NCBI GenBank assembly: GCA_013146195.2
Contig: CM028377.1
Coordinates: 176,118,158-176,182,157 of the forward strand
Source: Codonopsis lanceolata
Lineage: Eukaryota > Streptophyta > Magnoliopsida > Asterales > Campanulaceae
Length of the DNA: 64,000 nt
Reading direction: 5' to 3'
Shown here: piece by piece, positions 9,991 through 19,853 of the stretch
Numbering within the stretch: the stretch's first letter is position 1
Layout: each line of letters opens with the position of its first letter
The notes under the pieces: model-generated
What the model was told of the DNA's origin: nothing
The model's input: the letters and a program-made list of their open reading frames with translations, nothing else
Databases searched by the model: none
Position numbers and translations under genes: made by a program

Positions 9991-12900
9991 TCAAGCGAGA
10001 TGTTTCATTTTGGAGTGAAATCTCGGATTGGCGACTACATATGTCGCGCCCATGTTGTCGCAATAAATTACAGTCTTTGGAAAGATGAACCTGGATTTCT
10101 TTGAGCAAATTTTGAAGCCAAAGGACTTGGCGGTTGTTGCGACGGCTCGATACTCCGCTTCCGTGGGCGATCTAGCAAGGGTGCGTTGTTTGCGAGAGCT
10201 CCACGAGATTGGATTTTTTCGGTAAACAACATACCGGTGGTGGAGGTGTAGTTGTCTTTGTCTCCCGCCCAATCCGCATCCGTAAATGCATGTAAGGTAG
10301 GAGGAATTTTTGTGAAGAAGTAGACCATGATGAGAGAAACCAAAGAAGATAAAAACACGTTTTAAGGCGGCCCAATGAAGATCGTGGGGGCGGTGCATGT
10401 ATTGAGAGAGTTTGTTCACACAAAGGAGATGTCAAGCCGTGTGGCGAGAGGTATTGGAGGCCCCAACAAGAGCCCTATATTCGGTAGGGATTCGAAATAG
10501 GAGAGCCACCGTGAAGAGAGAGGTGGATTTGTGGCCATGGGAGTAGGAACCGATTTTGCCGGTCATGTGAGCACGAGAAGAAGATCTTGAATGTATTTGT
10601 GTTGAGATAAGAGAATACCCTCGGGATGAGGAAGTACTTCTACCCCAAGAAAGTAAGAGAGGGAGCCTAAGTCCTTGAGGGAAAAGCGAGATGCAAAGAG
10701 GAAATAAAGGAGGTAAGAAGGGTGGGATTTGAGCCGTAATAATGATATCGTCAACGTAAACAAGGAGAAAAATTGAACCAAGAGTATGTTTATGAAAGAA
10801 TAGTGAGGAGTTGGAAACACAATTGGAGAAACCAATGGATAGAAGATAGGATTTGAGCTCGTTGTACCGGGCACGTGGTGCTTGTTTGAGCCAATATAGG
10901 GCTTAGGCGAAGTTTGCAAACATGGGTAGGATGAGTGGAGCTAATGAAACCTGGAGGTTGAACCATGTATACATCTTCTAAAAGAGTACCTTGTAAAAAG
11001 CATTATTGATATCAATTTGGCGTAGTGGCCGGTTTGTGAGAGAGCAAGGAAAGAATTGTGCGAATTGTGGCGGGTTTGACAAGTGAAGGTTTCGAATAGT
11101 CTAGGCGGGACGTTGGTGAAACCCTTTGGCAACAAGTCTAGCTTTGTGACGATCTACGGAGCCATCGGGGTTATATTTGGTACGGAAAACCCATTTACAT
11201 CCCACAAGATTTTGAGAAGAGGAGGGAGGAACAAGGTCCCAAGTGTGGTTTTTGATAAGCGCATCATATTCGGATTGCATAGCGATGCGCTAAAGTTGGC
11301 TTTGAGGGCTTGTGTTATGGTAGTAGGTTCGGTTGTGGGGAAGCGGAAGGTGGGCATGGAGGTTCATTTTAGTGAGAGGTTTTCTAATGTTGTTACTGAA
11401 GACGAGTAATTGGGCGGGATGGAAGGGGTGGAGGAGGTGGAATAGGTGATGAGGTGACGGTGGGTATGTTGAGAGATTCGGTTGAGAGAGGGAAATTAGG
11501 TGTATTGCTGGATGAATTATGGGAGGTAGCTGGTAATGTTGTGTCAGACGTTTGTGGAGGGTTTGAAAAAATATTCGGAGTAGGTGAAGCAAGAAGTATG
11601 GAAAGTTGAGAATTACACCAGGCATCAATATATTCAGAGGTGATAATAGGGTTAGGTTGTGGCAGAGAAGAGAAGGGAAATTTGTCTTCCACGAACTTGA
11701 CATGACGTGATGTGAAGATTTTGAGAGAAGAAGGTTCAAGACAATAATATGCACTTTGAGACGGAGAATAACCAACAAACACACAAGGGAGGATCGAGGT
11801 TCAAGTTTATTTGTAGTAGGGGGCCAAGGATAGCAAAGGCATCCAAAGCTTCGTAATTTAAGATAGTTGGGTGGTTGTTTGTGAAGATATTGATATGGGG
11901 ATTGAAGTTGTAAGGTGGCGGTTGGCATGCGATTGATTAAGTAGCATGCAGTTGTCAAGGCTAGAGGCCAATACTTTCGAGGCATAGAAGAGTGGGTAAG
12001 GAGAAAGCCAGTTTCAACAATGTGGCGATGGCGTCTTTAGTACCCGTTATGTTCGGGAGTATGAGGGGAGAGGTTAAATGATTTATACCATGAGAAGCAA
12101 GAAGAGGCGTAAGCCAATATACTCACCACCATTGTCACCGAAAATAGTGAGAATTGATCGATTAAAAATTTTTCAACAAGAAGTTTAAATCGAGAAAAAA
12201 TGGTGGTGGCATCATTTTTATGTTTTAGTGGATAGAACCAAATGTATTTAGAAAAATGGTCTACGAAAATGATGTAATATTTGAACCCATCGTAGGAGGT
12301 AATGGGAGAGGTCCATACATCACTGTAAAGAATGTCAAGCGGGCCAAGAGACCGAATAGAATTTTCATTGAATGGCAACTTGTGACTTTATTCTGATCAC
12401 ACAATTACATTGAAAAGAAATAGAAGTAGGAATACGTAAATTAAAATGATTACTAATATGTCTTAAAATGGAGTAAGAGGATGGCCAAGGCGGTGGTGCC
12501 AATTTGAAGCGGATGTAAGATGAAGCGAGTGTGTTGAAGGTGGAGAAGGTTGCCATTCATAGACCCAGTTTAGTTTTGCCTTGGAATAGAAGTGCCCAGT
12601 TGAAAGATCCTTCACAAAATACGAATGAGGTAAAAAGGTGATGGAGGCATTATTATCAAAACAAAATTTAGAAATCGAGATTATATTGCGAGAAATAGAT
12701 GGGACATGAAGAATATTATTAAGATGAAGAGTAGTAGTAGGAGTAAGAAAAGAGGTTGAACCGATATTGGAAATGTGGAGCAGAGCCATCACCGATGAGT
12801 AGTTCTTCGGTCTTGGTCGTATGGAGAATGAAGGGCCAAATTGTCAAGATCACTAGTCGCGTGATGCGTAGCACCACCGTCGAGAAGCCGGGAGGAAGGT

Positions 12901-13257
12901 TTCACGGTAGTAGCAACATGAGCACTAGGGTTATGGAATGATTTGGGAGGCGGCGAGAGTTTTGAGTTATTGGGAGAAGGAGTGGGAATTACAGACATGT
13001 GGGTATTGAGAGCGGAAGGCGGACATTGAGATAAATAATGACCGAGTGCGGCACCATTGGCATTGCCTTTAAAGGCGGCTTGTGGTCGAGAAGAGTTGGC
13101 GAGAATAGGAATTAGGGTGAAGATTTGGTGTGGGCGGCCAGGGTGTGGAGGAGTAATTTTTGGTAGGATTTACGAATGTGGTTTTGCAAGATAGTTGTGA
13201 CGGGGAATGGAGAGATGGATTTGGATTGGTCTTTGGAGAGAGTTCCTTATTTATCAA
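9991..13257 (-). pseudogene. pol: Copia gag C-terminus and pol: protease, integrase, RT, RNase H
   Basis: Visible blocks in minus-strand order: a zinc knuckle with a one-base frame change (CQWC...GHYLSQC, about 13060-13020); protease LLDGGATHH (about 12885-12855, D-G-G-A where D-S-G-A is usual); the pre-integrase motif WHHRLGHP (about 12490); integrase core DILYSDVWTSP and FVDHFSKYIWFYPL (12340-12230); the integrase C-terminal SFGCLCYPW (about 11850); RT with YVDD (10761-10743) and SLKDLGSLSYFLGVEV (about 10670); and RNase H DADWAGDKDNYTSTTG, SPTEAEYRAV and CDNMGATYVVANP (10310-10020). At least ten frame changes separate these pieces, so no polyprotein can be produced. Confidence 0.88.
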
Positions 13258-13374
13258 CTTCTCGTGAAGTTCATCAAAAGAAATCGGAGTGTCGCGACTT
13301 TGAACATGATTATAACACTCTCATAGCGGGATCATTTAGTTGATCAAGTATACGATCAACTATATCATCATCAT

Positions 13375-13929
13375 CTAGGGGTTCGACCAAGGGAGGCAAG
13401 GTGGTCGGTGCGACTTTATGTCTTGCATATATTCAGAGATTGTGCGAGAACCCTTGGTTATAGAACGGAGGCGGTCCTTAAGTTGTTTAAGATGGCCTTT
13501 GGAAGGGTTAGCGTAGGTTTTGGCTAATGTTTTCCAAGCGGCTAGGGATGTGGTGCACTGTGATATAAGAGGGACGAGAGAAGGAGAGAGAGTTCCAGCA
13601 AGGGCTCCAAGAATGAGCTTATCTTGTCGGAACCAGGTTGCATAAGCTGGGTTTGGGGTAGACTCGGCGGCTATGGTGTTGGTGACTGAAGTGGGAGGGG
13701 TGTTGGTGGTAGAAGCGGCAGAATTTGTGGCTGGTAAATGTTTGGGAGGAGCAGGATGAGACCCATCAATGAACTTATGAAGGTCATGGCCTAAGAGGGT
13801 AGCTTCCATTTGGATTTTCCATGAGAGATAGTTGGTAGAGGTTAGTTTGAGGATGTGGGAGAGGAAAGCGACTATGAGAGGAGCAGTGGGCTCGGTGAAT
13901 TGGGAAGGAGGGTATGATCGGCCAGCCAT
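13375..13929 (-). pseudogene. gag: Copia gag, N-terminal part
   Basis: Gag is the capsid-like structural protein that packages element RNA. The frame starts MAGRSYPPSQF, has the LTSTNYLSWKIQMEATLLGHDL block (DUF4219/UBN2 gag family) at residues 29-50, and LIPTRQD-like WFRQDKLILGALAGTLS near residue 100. It loses frame at about 13385, before the zinc knuckle. The start codon context GCCATGG is good. Gag homologues normally reach about 300 residues, so this open frame holds roughly the first half. Confidence 0.8.
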
Positions 13930-13982
13930 GGCGAGAGAAGAAATTAGGGATTAGTTGAAAAAGAAATTAGGATATGATCAGT

Positions 13983-13994
13983 GCTCTGATACCA
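13983..13994 (-). other. Primer binding site, initiator tRNA-Met type
   Basis: The minus-strand TGGTATCAGAGC directly follows the 5' LTR. It is the standard complement of the 3' end of plant initiator tRNA-Met and primes minus-strand cDNA synthesis in most plant copia elements. Confidence 0.9.
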
Positions 13995-14188
13995 TATAGG
14001 AAGAAGGAGATTTGGAATAAAAGTGGTATTCTTATTGATGTTCCATCACAATATATACAAGACTGGAGCAACTATTTTAGGTATATGATATACAAAATTA
14101 ATACAAATCAATCATAATATTCATATACTAGAATCAAGGGAAGAATATACACCAGAGATATTATGGAGATATTACTGTATCTCCATCA
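13995..14188 (-). repeat. 5' LTR of the copia element
   Basis: 194 bp, the upstream promoter-bearing LTR for the minus-strand element. It differs from the 3' LTR by single changes near 14084, 14153 and 14173. It is followed on its outer side by the TATAT target duplication (14189-14193). Confidence 0.92.
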
Positions 14189-14504
14189 TATATAACCCTT
14201 TGAATTTGTGACATATTAATTAACAAACCTAATTACCAATATATTTCTATTTTTTATTTTTTTATTTTCCTACCGCAATTGAAATAAAATATTTATACTT
14301 TTAAATTTTATATTTTATGAAAAATATATTATATGTTTTGATTATATCAATTATTTTTATTTAAAGAAAGTCTTGTCACGCTTTTTAATATTATCAATAT
14401 ACCCATAATTTTAAGTTATAAATAACAAAAAAAAAGGGAAATTATAGTGCAAAAAATACACTAAATTAATTGAAAAAGAAAATATAAAAAATGGAAAGCA
14501 TACC
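14189..14504. other. AT-rich interior of a split MITE-like element
   Basis: Very AT-rich, no coding. Together with 9531-9635 and 14505-14923 it appears to be the interior of the element into which the copia retrotransposon inserted. Confidence 0.4.
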
Positions 14505-14923
14505 ATCATCAAAGTGATGATGTGAGTTGGGTTGTTAATTCATAGGCTTTCCACTCTAGCACATCAAAATTTTGGCCAAAAACTGGATGTTCTGATCAAG
14601 CCAAAAAAAAATCAGTTTTTGTCGTCTTCTTTAAATTTTGGAACAATTTTTTTGAAAATGAACGAATACTAGGAAGAAGACCAATGGAGAAGGAGATAGG
14701 TGGGGGAGAGAGAAGAAAGAGATGAATGAATGCCGGCTAATACTCACCCAATAAGTTGGGGGAAATTTAGCTTTTTTTAGGGATATGGTGATTGATAGGG
14801 TGTCTATTGTAGGGGTTAAGTGTAGTAAAAAACCCTAAAAAAGATTTTAGGGTGTTAATAAAGGGAACCACTGTAGATGCTCTTATAAAAGGTGTTTTAG
14901 CGTGTAACCATTGTGGATACTCT
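14505..14923. repeat. Duplicated block (right copy) and MITE end
   Basis: 14505-14885 is a direct copy of 9115-9530 with about one change per ten bases. The end 14885-14923 (ending CCATTGTGGATACTC) is inverted relative to 9531 (GAGCATCCACAATAG), giving the second terminus of the split Tourist-like element. An internal end CACTGTAGATGCTC followed by TTA at about 14869-14886 may be the terminus of a second related element. Confidence 0.55.
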
Positions 14924-15085
14924 AACATTTAGCTTGTATGAACAAAGAACCATTCATATCATGAAAGAAAAAACGAGATGCCCCTAAATCTCCTGGTCCT
15001 GGATAGACAAAAATTAGATTAATTACTTTTTTACCTTTCAACGAAAAAGATGGAGGAATAAAAGTGGAGAAGAGATAATGATTAC

Positions 15086-15330
15086 TTTTGTTTTTTTAAC
15101 CAGGTTGAATTATGGGATAGTAGTTTCGGTCCATCATTGCTACTACCATGAAAATAGTGAGATGTGCCCGAAATGATACATGGTTTGAGAACATTGCAAC
15201 TAATAACACATACAAGGTTCAATCTCAGAAGAAAGCAAAGTGCTTCCATCAAGTATCGAACACACGCTGTATGCCTCCAGAATCTTATGTCTCTCTCCTT
15301 TTACCACTCGGCTATGCCCCGGGGGGACAG
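15086..15330 (-). mobile_element. tRNA-derived SINE with 15-bp target duplication
   Basis: Flanked by a perfect 15-bp direct repeat AGAGATAATGATTAC (15071-15085 and 15331-15345). On the minus strand the 5' end contains an RNA polymerase III A box TAGCCGAGTGG (15314-15304) and a B-box-like GTTCGATAC (15261-15253) about 45 bp later. The 3' end is A-rich (GTTAAAAAAACAAAA, 15100-15086). Length, promoter, A-rich tail and duplication are those of a plant SINE moved by LINE machinery. The A-box wording resembles Leu/Ser tRNAs. The B box lacks the leading G and final CC, so transcription may be weak. Confidence 0.82.
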
Positions 15331-15545
15331 AGAGATAATGATTACTAGAGAAATTTTCAGTTAAGAAGAATCGATGAAGACCAACAAATGAATGTTTTTC
15401 ATTGAGAGAGAGAGAAAGTAGAGTGAAAATAGTGGAATCCACAGTAAAAGGGATATAAAGAGAATGAAGTGATAATCGAAGAAATAATGAAATATTTAAA
15501 TGTAGAAACGTAGCCAAGTGGCCCAAGTGAACATGAAGAGAGTTA

Positions 15546-15945
15546 GAGCATCCCCAATGTTAAAATTTATATCAATTTTTTATACAACTTCTTAACTAGG
15601 TCTTACTGCCACTTACACATTTTTCTCTTTTTACACATTTAAGAATAAATCTTCCCATTGTATACTATTCTTACACAACTTCTTACACAAAAAATATTAA
15701 ATTTAACACCAACTCAAATAAAATAAAAATCCCTTCCCCTCCCCCCCACTCGCCTCCCCCACACACACACACACATTGGCTGACAGCCCCTGCCCAGTTG
15801 CGTTCCTTTTGCTGGTTCCTATTGGGAAAGTTTTTCCCCTCTCTCTCCTAGTTGTCGACTAAGAATTTATACAATGGAGGAATTTTGGTAGATTCTTAAT
15901 AGGAAGTTTGGTAAGAATTTGGTTTTATAAACAATGGTGATGCTA
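15546..15945. mobile_element. Tourist-like MITE
   Basis: Starts GAGCATCCCCAATG. The reverse complement of its end is TAGCATCACCATTG. It is flanked by TTA on both sides (15543-15545 and 15946-15948), the PIF/Harbinger target duplication. It is 400 bp, AT-rich and non-coding, with a C-rich and CACACA patch near 15740-15775. Confidence 0.68.
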
Positions 15946-16032
15946 TTATGTTATTCAACTTTTGTATTGAAAGAGCATTGTTATAAAAGTAAAATATTTT
16001 AAAGAAAGCTCCCAATAAAATATTTTAAAGGA

Positions 16033-16181
16033 GTTCAGATCTCCTGTACCACTTGTATGTACCACTGGTGTATTACTTTTCATCTCAACCATTGGTTGAG
16101 ATGCAATAATTAGGATACAATGGTGAAGATGAAAAATGATACACCAGTGGTACACATAAGTGGTACATGAGATCTGGATTC
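16033..16181. mobile_element. Small Mutator-type MITE, near-complete palindrome
   Basis: The first 60 bp (CAGATCTCCTGTACCAC and on) match the reverse complement of the last 60 with few mismatches. An 11-bp direct repeat ATTTTAAAGGA flanks it (16022-16032 and 16182-16192), at the size range of Mutator target duplications. It is 149 bp and non-coding, and its RNA would fold into a long hairpin. Confidence 0.78.
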
Positions 16182-16336
16182 ATTTTAAAGGAAGCTGCCG
16201 CATGAACATTGTGGTTTTAAATTTAGTTATATTTATAAATTCATGTTTGAGTGAAGGTATCAAAAAGCTTAACCCGGTAATATATTTTCTTACATCACTG
16301 CTAGGCCCCTCTCCTCTCCGAATTCGACATCATGAT

Positions 16337-16472
16337 TAGGGGTGGTAAAATAGGTATTATGGATAAATGGATGTTAGACTATTATCCATGGTTATTAAAT
16401 GAGTGTTAAGCTATTAGTCATGCATAATAGCCTAACACCCATTTATCCATAACACGCATTTTACCACCCCTA
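16337..16472. mobile_element. hAT MITE, near-complete palindrome
   Basis: Starts TAGGGGTGGTAAAAT and ends with the inverse ATTTTACCACCCCTA. The two halves pair over about 60 bp. A perfect 8-bp duplication ATCATGAT flanks it (16329-16336 and 16473-16480), which is diagnostic of hAT transposition. It is 136 bp with no coding capacity, so transposase must come from elsewhere. Confidence 0.88.
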
Positions 16473-16499
16473 ATCATGATCATCCCCATCTATATAGTC

Positions 16500-16801
16500 A
16501 GTCACATGTATATATTTTTTTGGTTGGAAGAAAAGAAAGACAACTAAACACAAATAAAAATAGTACCCACCTCATCCACTTTGAGGAAGAGGATAAGGTC
16601 CGGGGTAGGTTTCACAAAGATACACAGAGGGGAGCTCTTGACAGGCTCCAAGCTATGCGAGAAAGTCCGCACATTGATTTCCTTCTTGGAAAGCATGTTG
16701 GATGGTTTTATCTTTATTGTCAAATTTGTGATCATCATTCATCAGCCATTGTTGCCCCGTCTAACCGTCTTCGGCCATCTCACCTCTACTTTAAATATGA
16801 C
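16500..16801 (-). pseudogene. Possible LINE RNase H tail fragment
   Basis: A minus-strand 64-codon frame (16738-16544) ends with LILFLKVDEVGTIF, which resembles the closing residues of the RNase H domain at the end of plant LINE ORF2. The preceding residues match poorly and there is no poly(A) tail or target duplication in view. The reading is weak. A non-coding unique sequence is the alternative. Confidence 0.28.
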
Positions 16802-17129
16802 TAGCTATTAACAACTGACTACATCCCAAAAGGCACTGCCACATGTTCACACCCATGTTAAAAATCATACAAGCTTGAAACTTATTTTTTTTCTCAAAGT
16901 TACAATTAAAACTTGGTTTAATAAATAATTTGGACTCTGAACTTAGCAATTCTTCTCGTTTGTATTCTCATGCTTGAACTTAGCACATTTGGCCATACAC
17001 TTCGTCCCTTAGGTGACGGTCGTCTGTTAAGTCGTTAAAAATTACATAAAATGACAAAAATGCCCTTAGAATATGGTGAGTGGGATTATATGTTGTACTA
17101 GAAATATGAGTTGGATATTTTTAGAGCGA

Positions 17130-17790
17130 GATTAATTATTTTTTTTTATTTTTTGCTTTTCTCTCTCTGTCTCTCCCTCTTTCTTACTCTTTTGTCTCAT
17201 TTTTTTGTCTTTTGCCAATTATGTTTCAAGTTTTTATTTTATACTTTAATTAATTTTCAAGTTCATTTCAAATTAAATTTTCTTTTTTATCATTTTCTGC
17301 TAAATTTCATAAAAAAAATATTATGATACAAATAATTTTAAAATTAATCCAAAAAATATTTTTTTGGACCACATTGGTCATTAATTATTAAGTTTTTTTG
17401 GTTTATATCTATTTTCTTTTCCTCTTTAAACGTTTTCATTTTTAATTAGTTATTTTTTTAGTTTCTATTTTATACCCAGAACCAAATATTTCACCAATAC
17501 CAATAACTAATGCACTTCACAATTTCTTGATGTTTTCCTTCTATTTTTTGTTGAAATTTTAGTTCGAAAAAATGAAACAGGAAAATAAAAAATGGGACTA
17601 AAACATATTTTTTATGAAATGTAAGCAGAAAATGATAAAAAAGAAAATTAAATTTGAAATGAACTAGAAAATAATTTAAAGTTTAAAATTAAAAAATTGA
17701 AACAAAAGGGGAAAAGAAAAAAAATTAATTGAAATATAAAATAAGAAACATGAAATAGAAAAAAAGAAAAATAGATGATGATGAAACAGA
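17130..17790. repeat. Internal long inverted repeat
   Basis: 17130-17325 pairs with the reverse complement of about 17605-17790. The best stretch is CATTTCAAATTAAATTTTC against GAAAATTAAATTTGAAATG, with a loop near 275 bp. It lies inside the Mutator-like element, so it is either part of it or an older element it carries. The transcript could form double-stranded RNA. Confidence 0.65.
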
Positions 17791-18179
17791 TGAAATTAGC
17801 TCGATTTTTCCATCATATCCTCATCTTTCTAATTCCGGATACTCGTACTCCAGCTTGCCTCGAACTTCTTTTAGACCCAATCAACCAGTGAGACATTTTT
17901 CTGCTTGGTGCTCTGTTTCTCTCTCTCTCCTCTTTGTCTCTCTTGAATCCATATCATCAAGAAAGAAGTAAGTAGCAAAATTTCCTTGGCACGTTGACCG
18001 GAATACCTCTCAATCACCCTTTTAGGATTTAGATTCAATTTTAATTGTTTCCTTTAATTGGGCCATTCCAGAATTAAGATTAAAGCATTTTCACTGAGCT
18101 TTAATTGGGCCATTCCAAATTGACACATCTTCAGAGTTGACCACAGAAGACTTAAGGCTTTCTTCGTTGTCACTTTCTC

Positions 18180-18565
18180 CTAGTCGTACCAGCTCCTTCT
18201 TCTAATTATTGACCGTCTTTGAGAAAGGTAATTCAACAATTTTTGATCTTCGAACTGTAAACTCGTCTTGATACTTTTTAAAGCAGTGATATCAATGGCG
18301 GAGTGCACAACCTTAAAAATATCATCCAACGACCCATTACCATTTACTTGCTCCACTAACTTTTTCAACTCCATGGCTTGGATGGCCATTCCAGAGGTGA
18401 GAGAACCATGGGTTCGGCAACGACGGTGGGGTGTCGAAATAGTTGCTGTTGGTGGGTCGTCATCGAATTCAAGAGGGAGAGATAGATGAGAGAAAAGATG
18501 GAAAATATAGAAAGTGAGAGATAAGATAGTACACGAAAAGAGAGATTGATGAGAGAAAGAAACAA
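18180..18565 (-). pseudogene. Gene-like fragment inside a MULE (unidentified)
   Basis: On the minus strand a CT-rich 5'-UTR-like stretch (18565-18460) leads to an ATG at about 18462 (MTTHQQQLFRHPTVVAEP). A second frame starts at 18389 (MAIQAMELKKLVEQVNGNGSLDDIFKVVHSAIDITALKS), which looks like an amphipathic helical protein segment. The two frames are offset, so there is either a frameshift or a splice. The position between MULE inverted repeats suggests a captured host gene piece. I do not recognise the family and do not assign a function. Confidence 0.35.
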
Positions 18566-18820
18566 AACCAGAAGAAGAGGGTGGGAGGGAGGGAGATATG
18601 GGGAGAGAAAGAAAAGAGAGACGTGAACAATTAGTTTAGAAAAAAATCCAACTCAGCTTTCTGATCCAATAGAGAATTCCACTCACCATATACTAAGGGC
18701 ATTTTAGTCATTTCATGTAAATTTTAACGTCTCAACACTGATGGTCTCATTTGAGGGACGAAGTGTATGGCCAAATGTGCGGTTTAGATACCAAAATAAG
18801 AAGGGTTCAAGTATGGGAAC

Positions 18821-19572
18821 TAGAGCCGTCAAAATGGATCGGGACCCGTTGGGTCGACCCAAACCGTTGCTTTAAATAGTGGGTTAGGATGGGAAATTGA
18901 CAACCCATAAAAATACGGGTCATATGGGTTGGACCCGTATGGGTCACGGGTTTTTAACGGACTGACCCGTTTAGAGAATATATTTTTTCTTTTTTTTAGA
19001 GAATACCTGTCTAGTATGCTTTCATTTTTGCAAAATAATCTTCCTGTAATTTCTCATTTTCTTTTATTATTATTATTTTTTTTTTTGTTTTTGTTTTACT
19101 TTTTTATATATAACAAATCTAAGGTTTATTAAATTATTATGTAGCAGTCAGTTTGGATTATACTGATCTATGCCATCCTACATGAAGTCATGTCTTGACA
19201 TCCAAGGTTTTTTTAGTTATGTAAGAGGAATGTCCATAAAATGTTTGGCAGAAGTCTGAAATGAAGATTCAGTTGTTTTAGTTTGTTTATTCTATGTTAG
19301 CCGACAATAGTTCAGTTGGTTACTTGATTTTGAGTGGTTGTATAGTACAGGAAAGTGGAAAAACAATGGAAAATTGAAAATAAAAGAAGTAGTTTTTAGG
19401 TAAGAGAAATTGGTTAGTTGACCCATCTGACCCACAACCCATGTTGGGTTGGGTTTGGTTGGTGTTTTATTGACTCGTCATCTAGATAGGTTGACCCGCC
19501 CCACACCATTATATGGTGGATTTTCTTGATCCGTCGATTGACCCAACCCACCAACATGTTTTGAGAGCTCTA
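18821..19572. mobile_element. Non-autonomous hAT element
   Basis: Perfect 8-bp target duplication ATGGGAAC (18813-18820 and 19573-19580). The left end is TAGAGCCGTCAAAATGG. The inverted right end is TAGAGCTCTCAAAACATG, so the terminal repeats share TAGAGC..TCAAAA. Just inside are multiple GGGTCGACCC / GACCCGT-type motifs typical of a widespread plant hAT family. It is 752 bp with no transposase. It splits the right repeat of the Mutator-like element and is therefore younger than it. Confidence 0.88.
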
Positions 19573-19815
19573 ATGGGAACACAAACATGAAGAGTTGTTA
19601 AGTTCATGGACCAAATTATTTATTAAACCTTAAAAGTTCAAAGTAAACATATGTGAACCTGAAAAACACTTCTATATGTTCGCACGATAAACACAAATAA
19701 AAATTAAATTATACGAGACAAAAAATACCTCATTTTAAATAAATATATTTATATTTTCTTTATTTTAAAATTTAAATATCTTACTATTATCTCTAAGCTA
19801 TTAGTTTCATATTAA

Positions 19816-19820
<5 letters not shown>

Positions 19821-19848
<28 letters not shown>
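19821..19848. repeat. (TA)n microsatellite
   Basis: About 14 uninterrupted TA dinucleotides in AT-rich non-coding sequence. Confidence 0.9.

Positions 19849-19853
<5 letters not shown>

Larger units (their letters stand above)
9636..14188 (-). mobile_element. Complete Ty1/copia retrotransposon, Ale/Retrofit-like
   Basis: The 4.55 kb element has LTRs at 9636-9828 and 13995-14188, the target duplication TATAT on both sides (9631-9635 and 14189-14193), a primer site and a polypurine tract. Minus-strand order is gag, protease, integrase, RT, RNase H, which defines Ty1/copia. The very short LTR and small size fit the Ale/Retrofit group; this is inference. I count about five differences between the LTRs, implying a fairly recent insertion, yet gag and pol are broken many times. 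It may have been mobilised in trans, or the sequence may contain indel errors. Confidence 0.92.
16915..19629. mobile_element. Mutator-like element with a hAT insertion in its right terminal repeat
   Basis: The left repeat (16915 to about 17085: GGTTTAATAAATAATTTGG, then CACATTTGGCCATACACTTCG) is inverted at the right end, in two parts, 18690-18812 and 19581-19629. They are split by a 752-bp hAT element. Outside the ends lie TTAAAACTT (16906-16914) and TTAAAAGTT (19630-19638), an 8/9 match to a Mutator-size target duplication. No transposase is seen. The interior holds a large hairpin (17130-17790) and a gene-like fragment (18180-18565). Confidence 0.75.

Noticed and set aside
15148..15364. 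Two overlapping 66-codon plus-strand frames
   Set aside because: They are within or across the SINE and its duplication; the A box, B box and tail on the minus strand explain the sequence.
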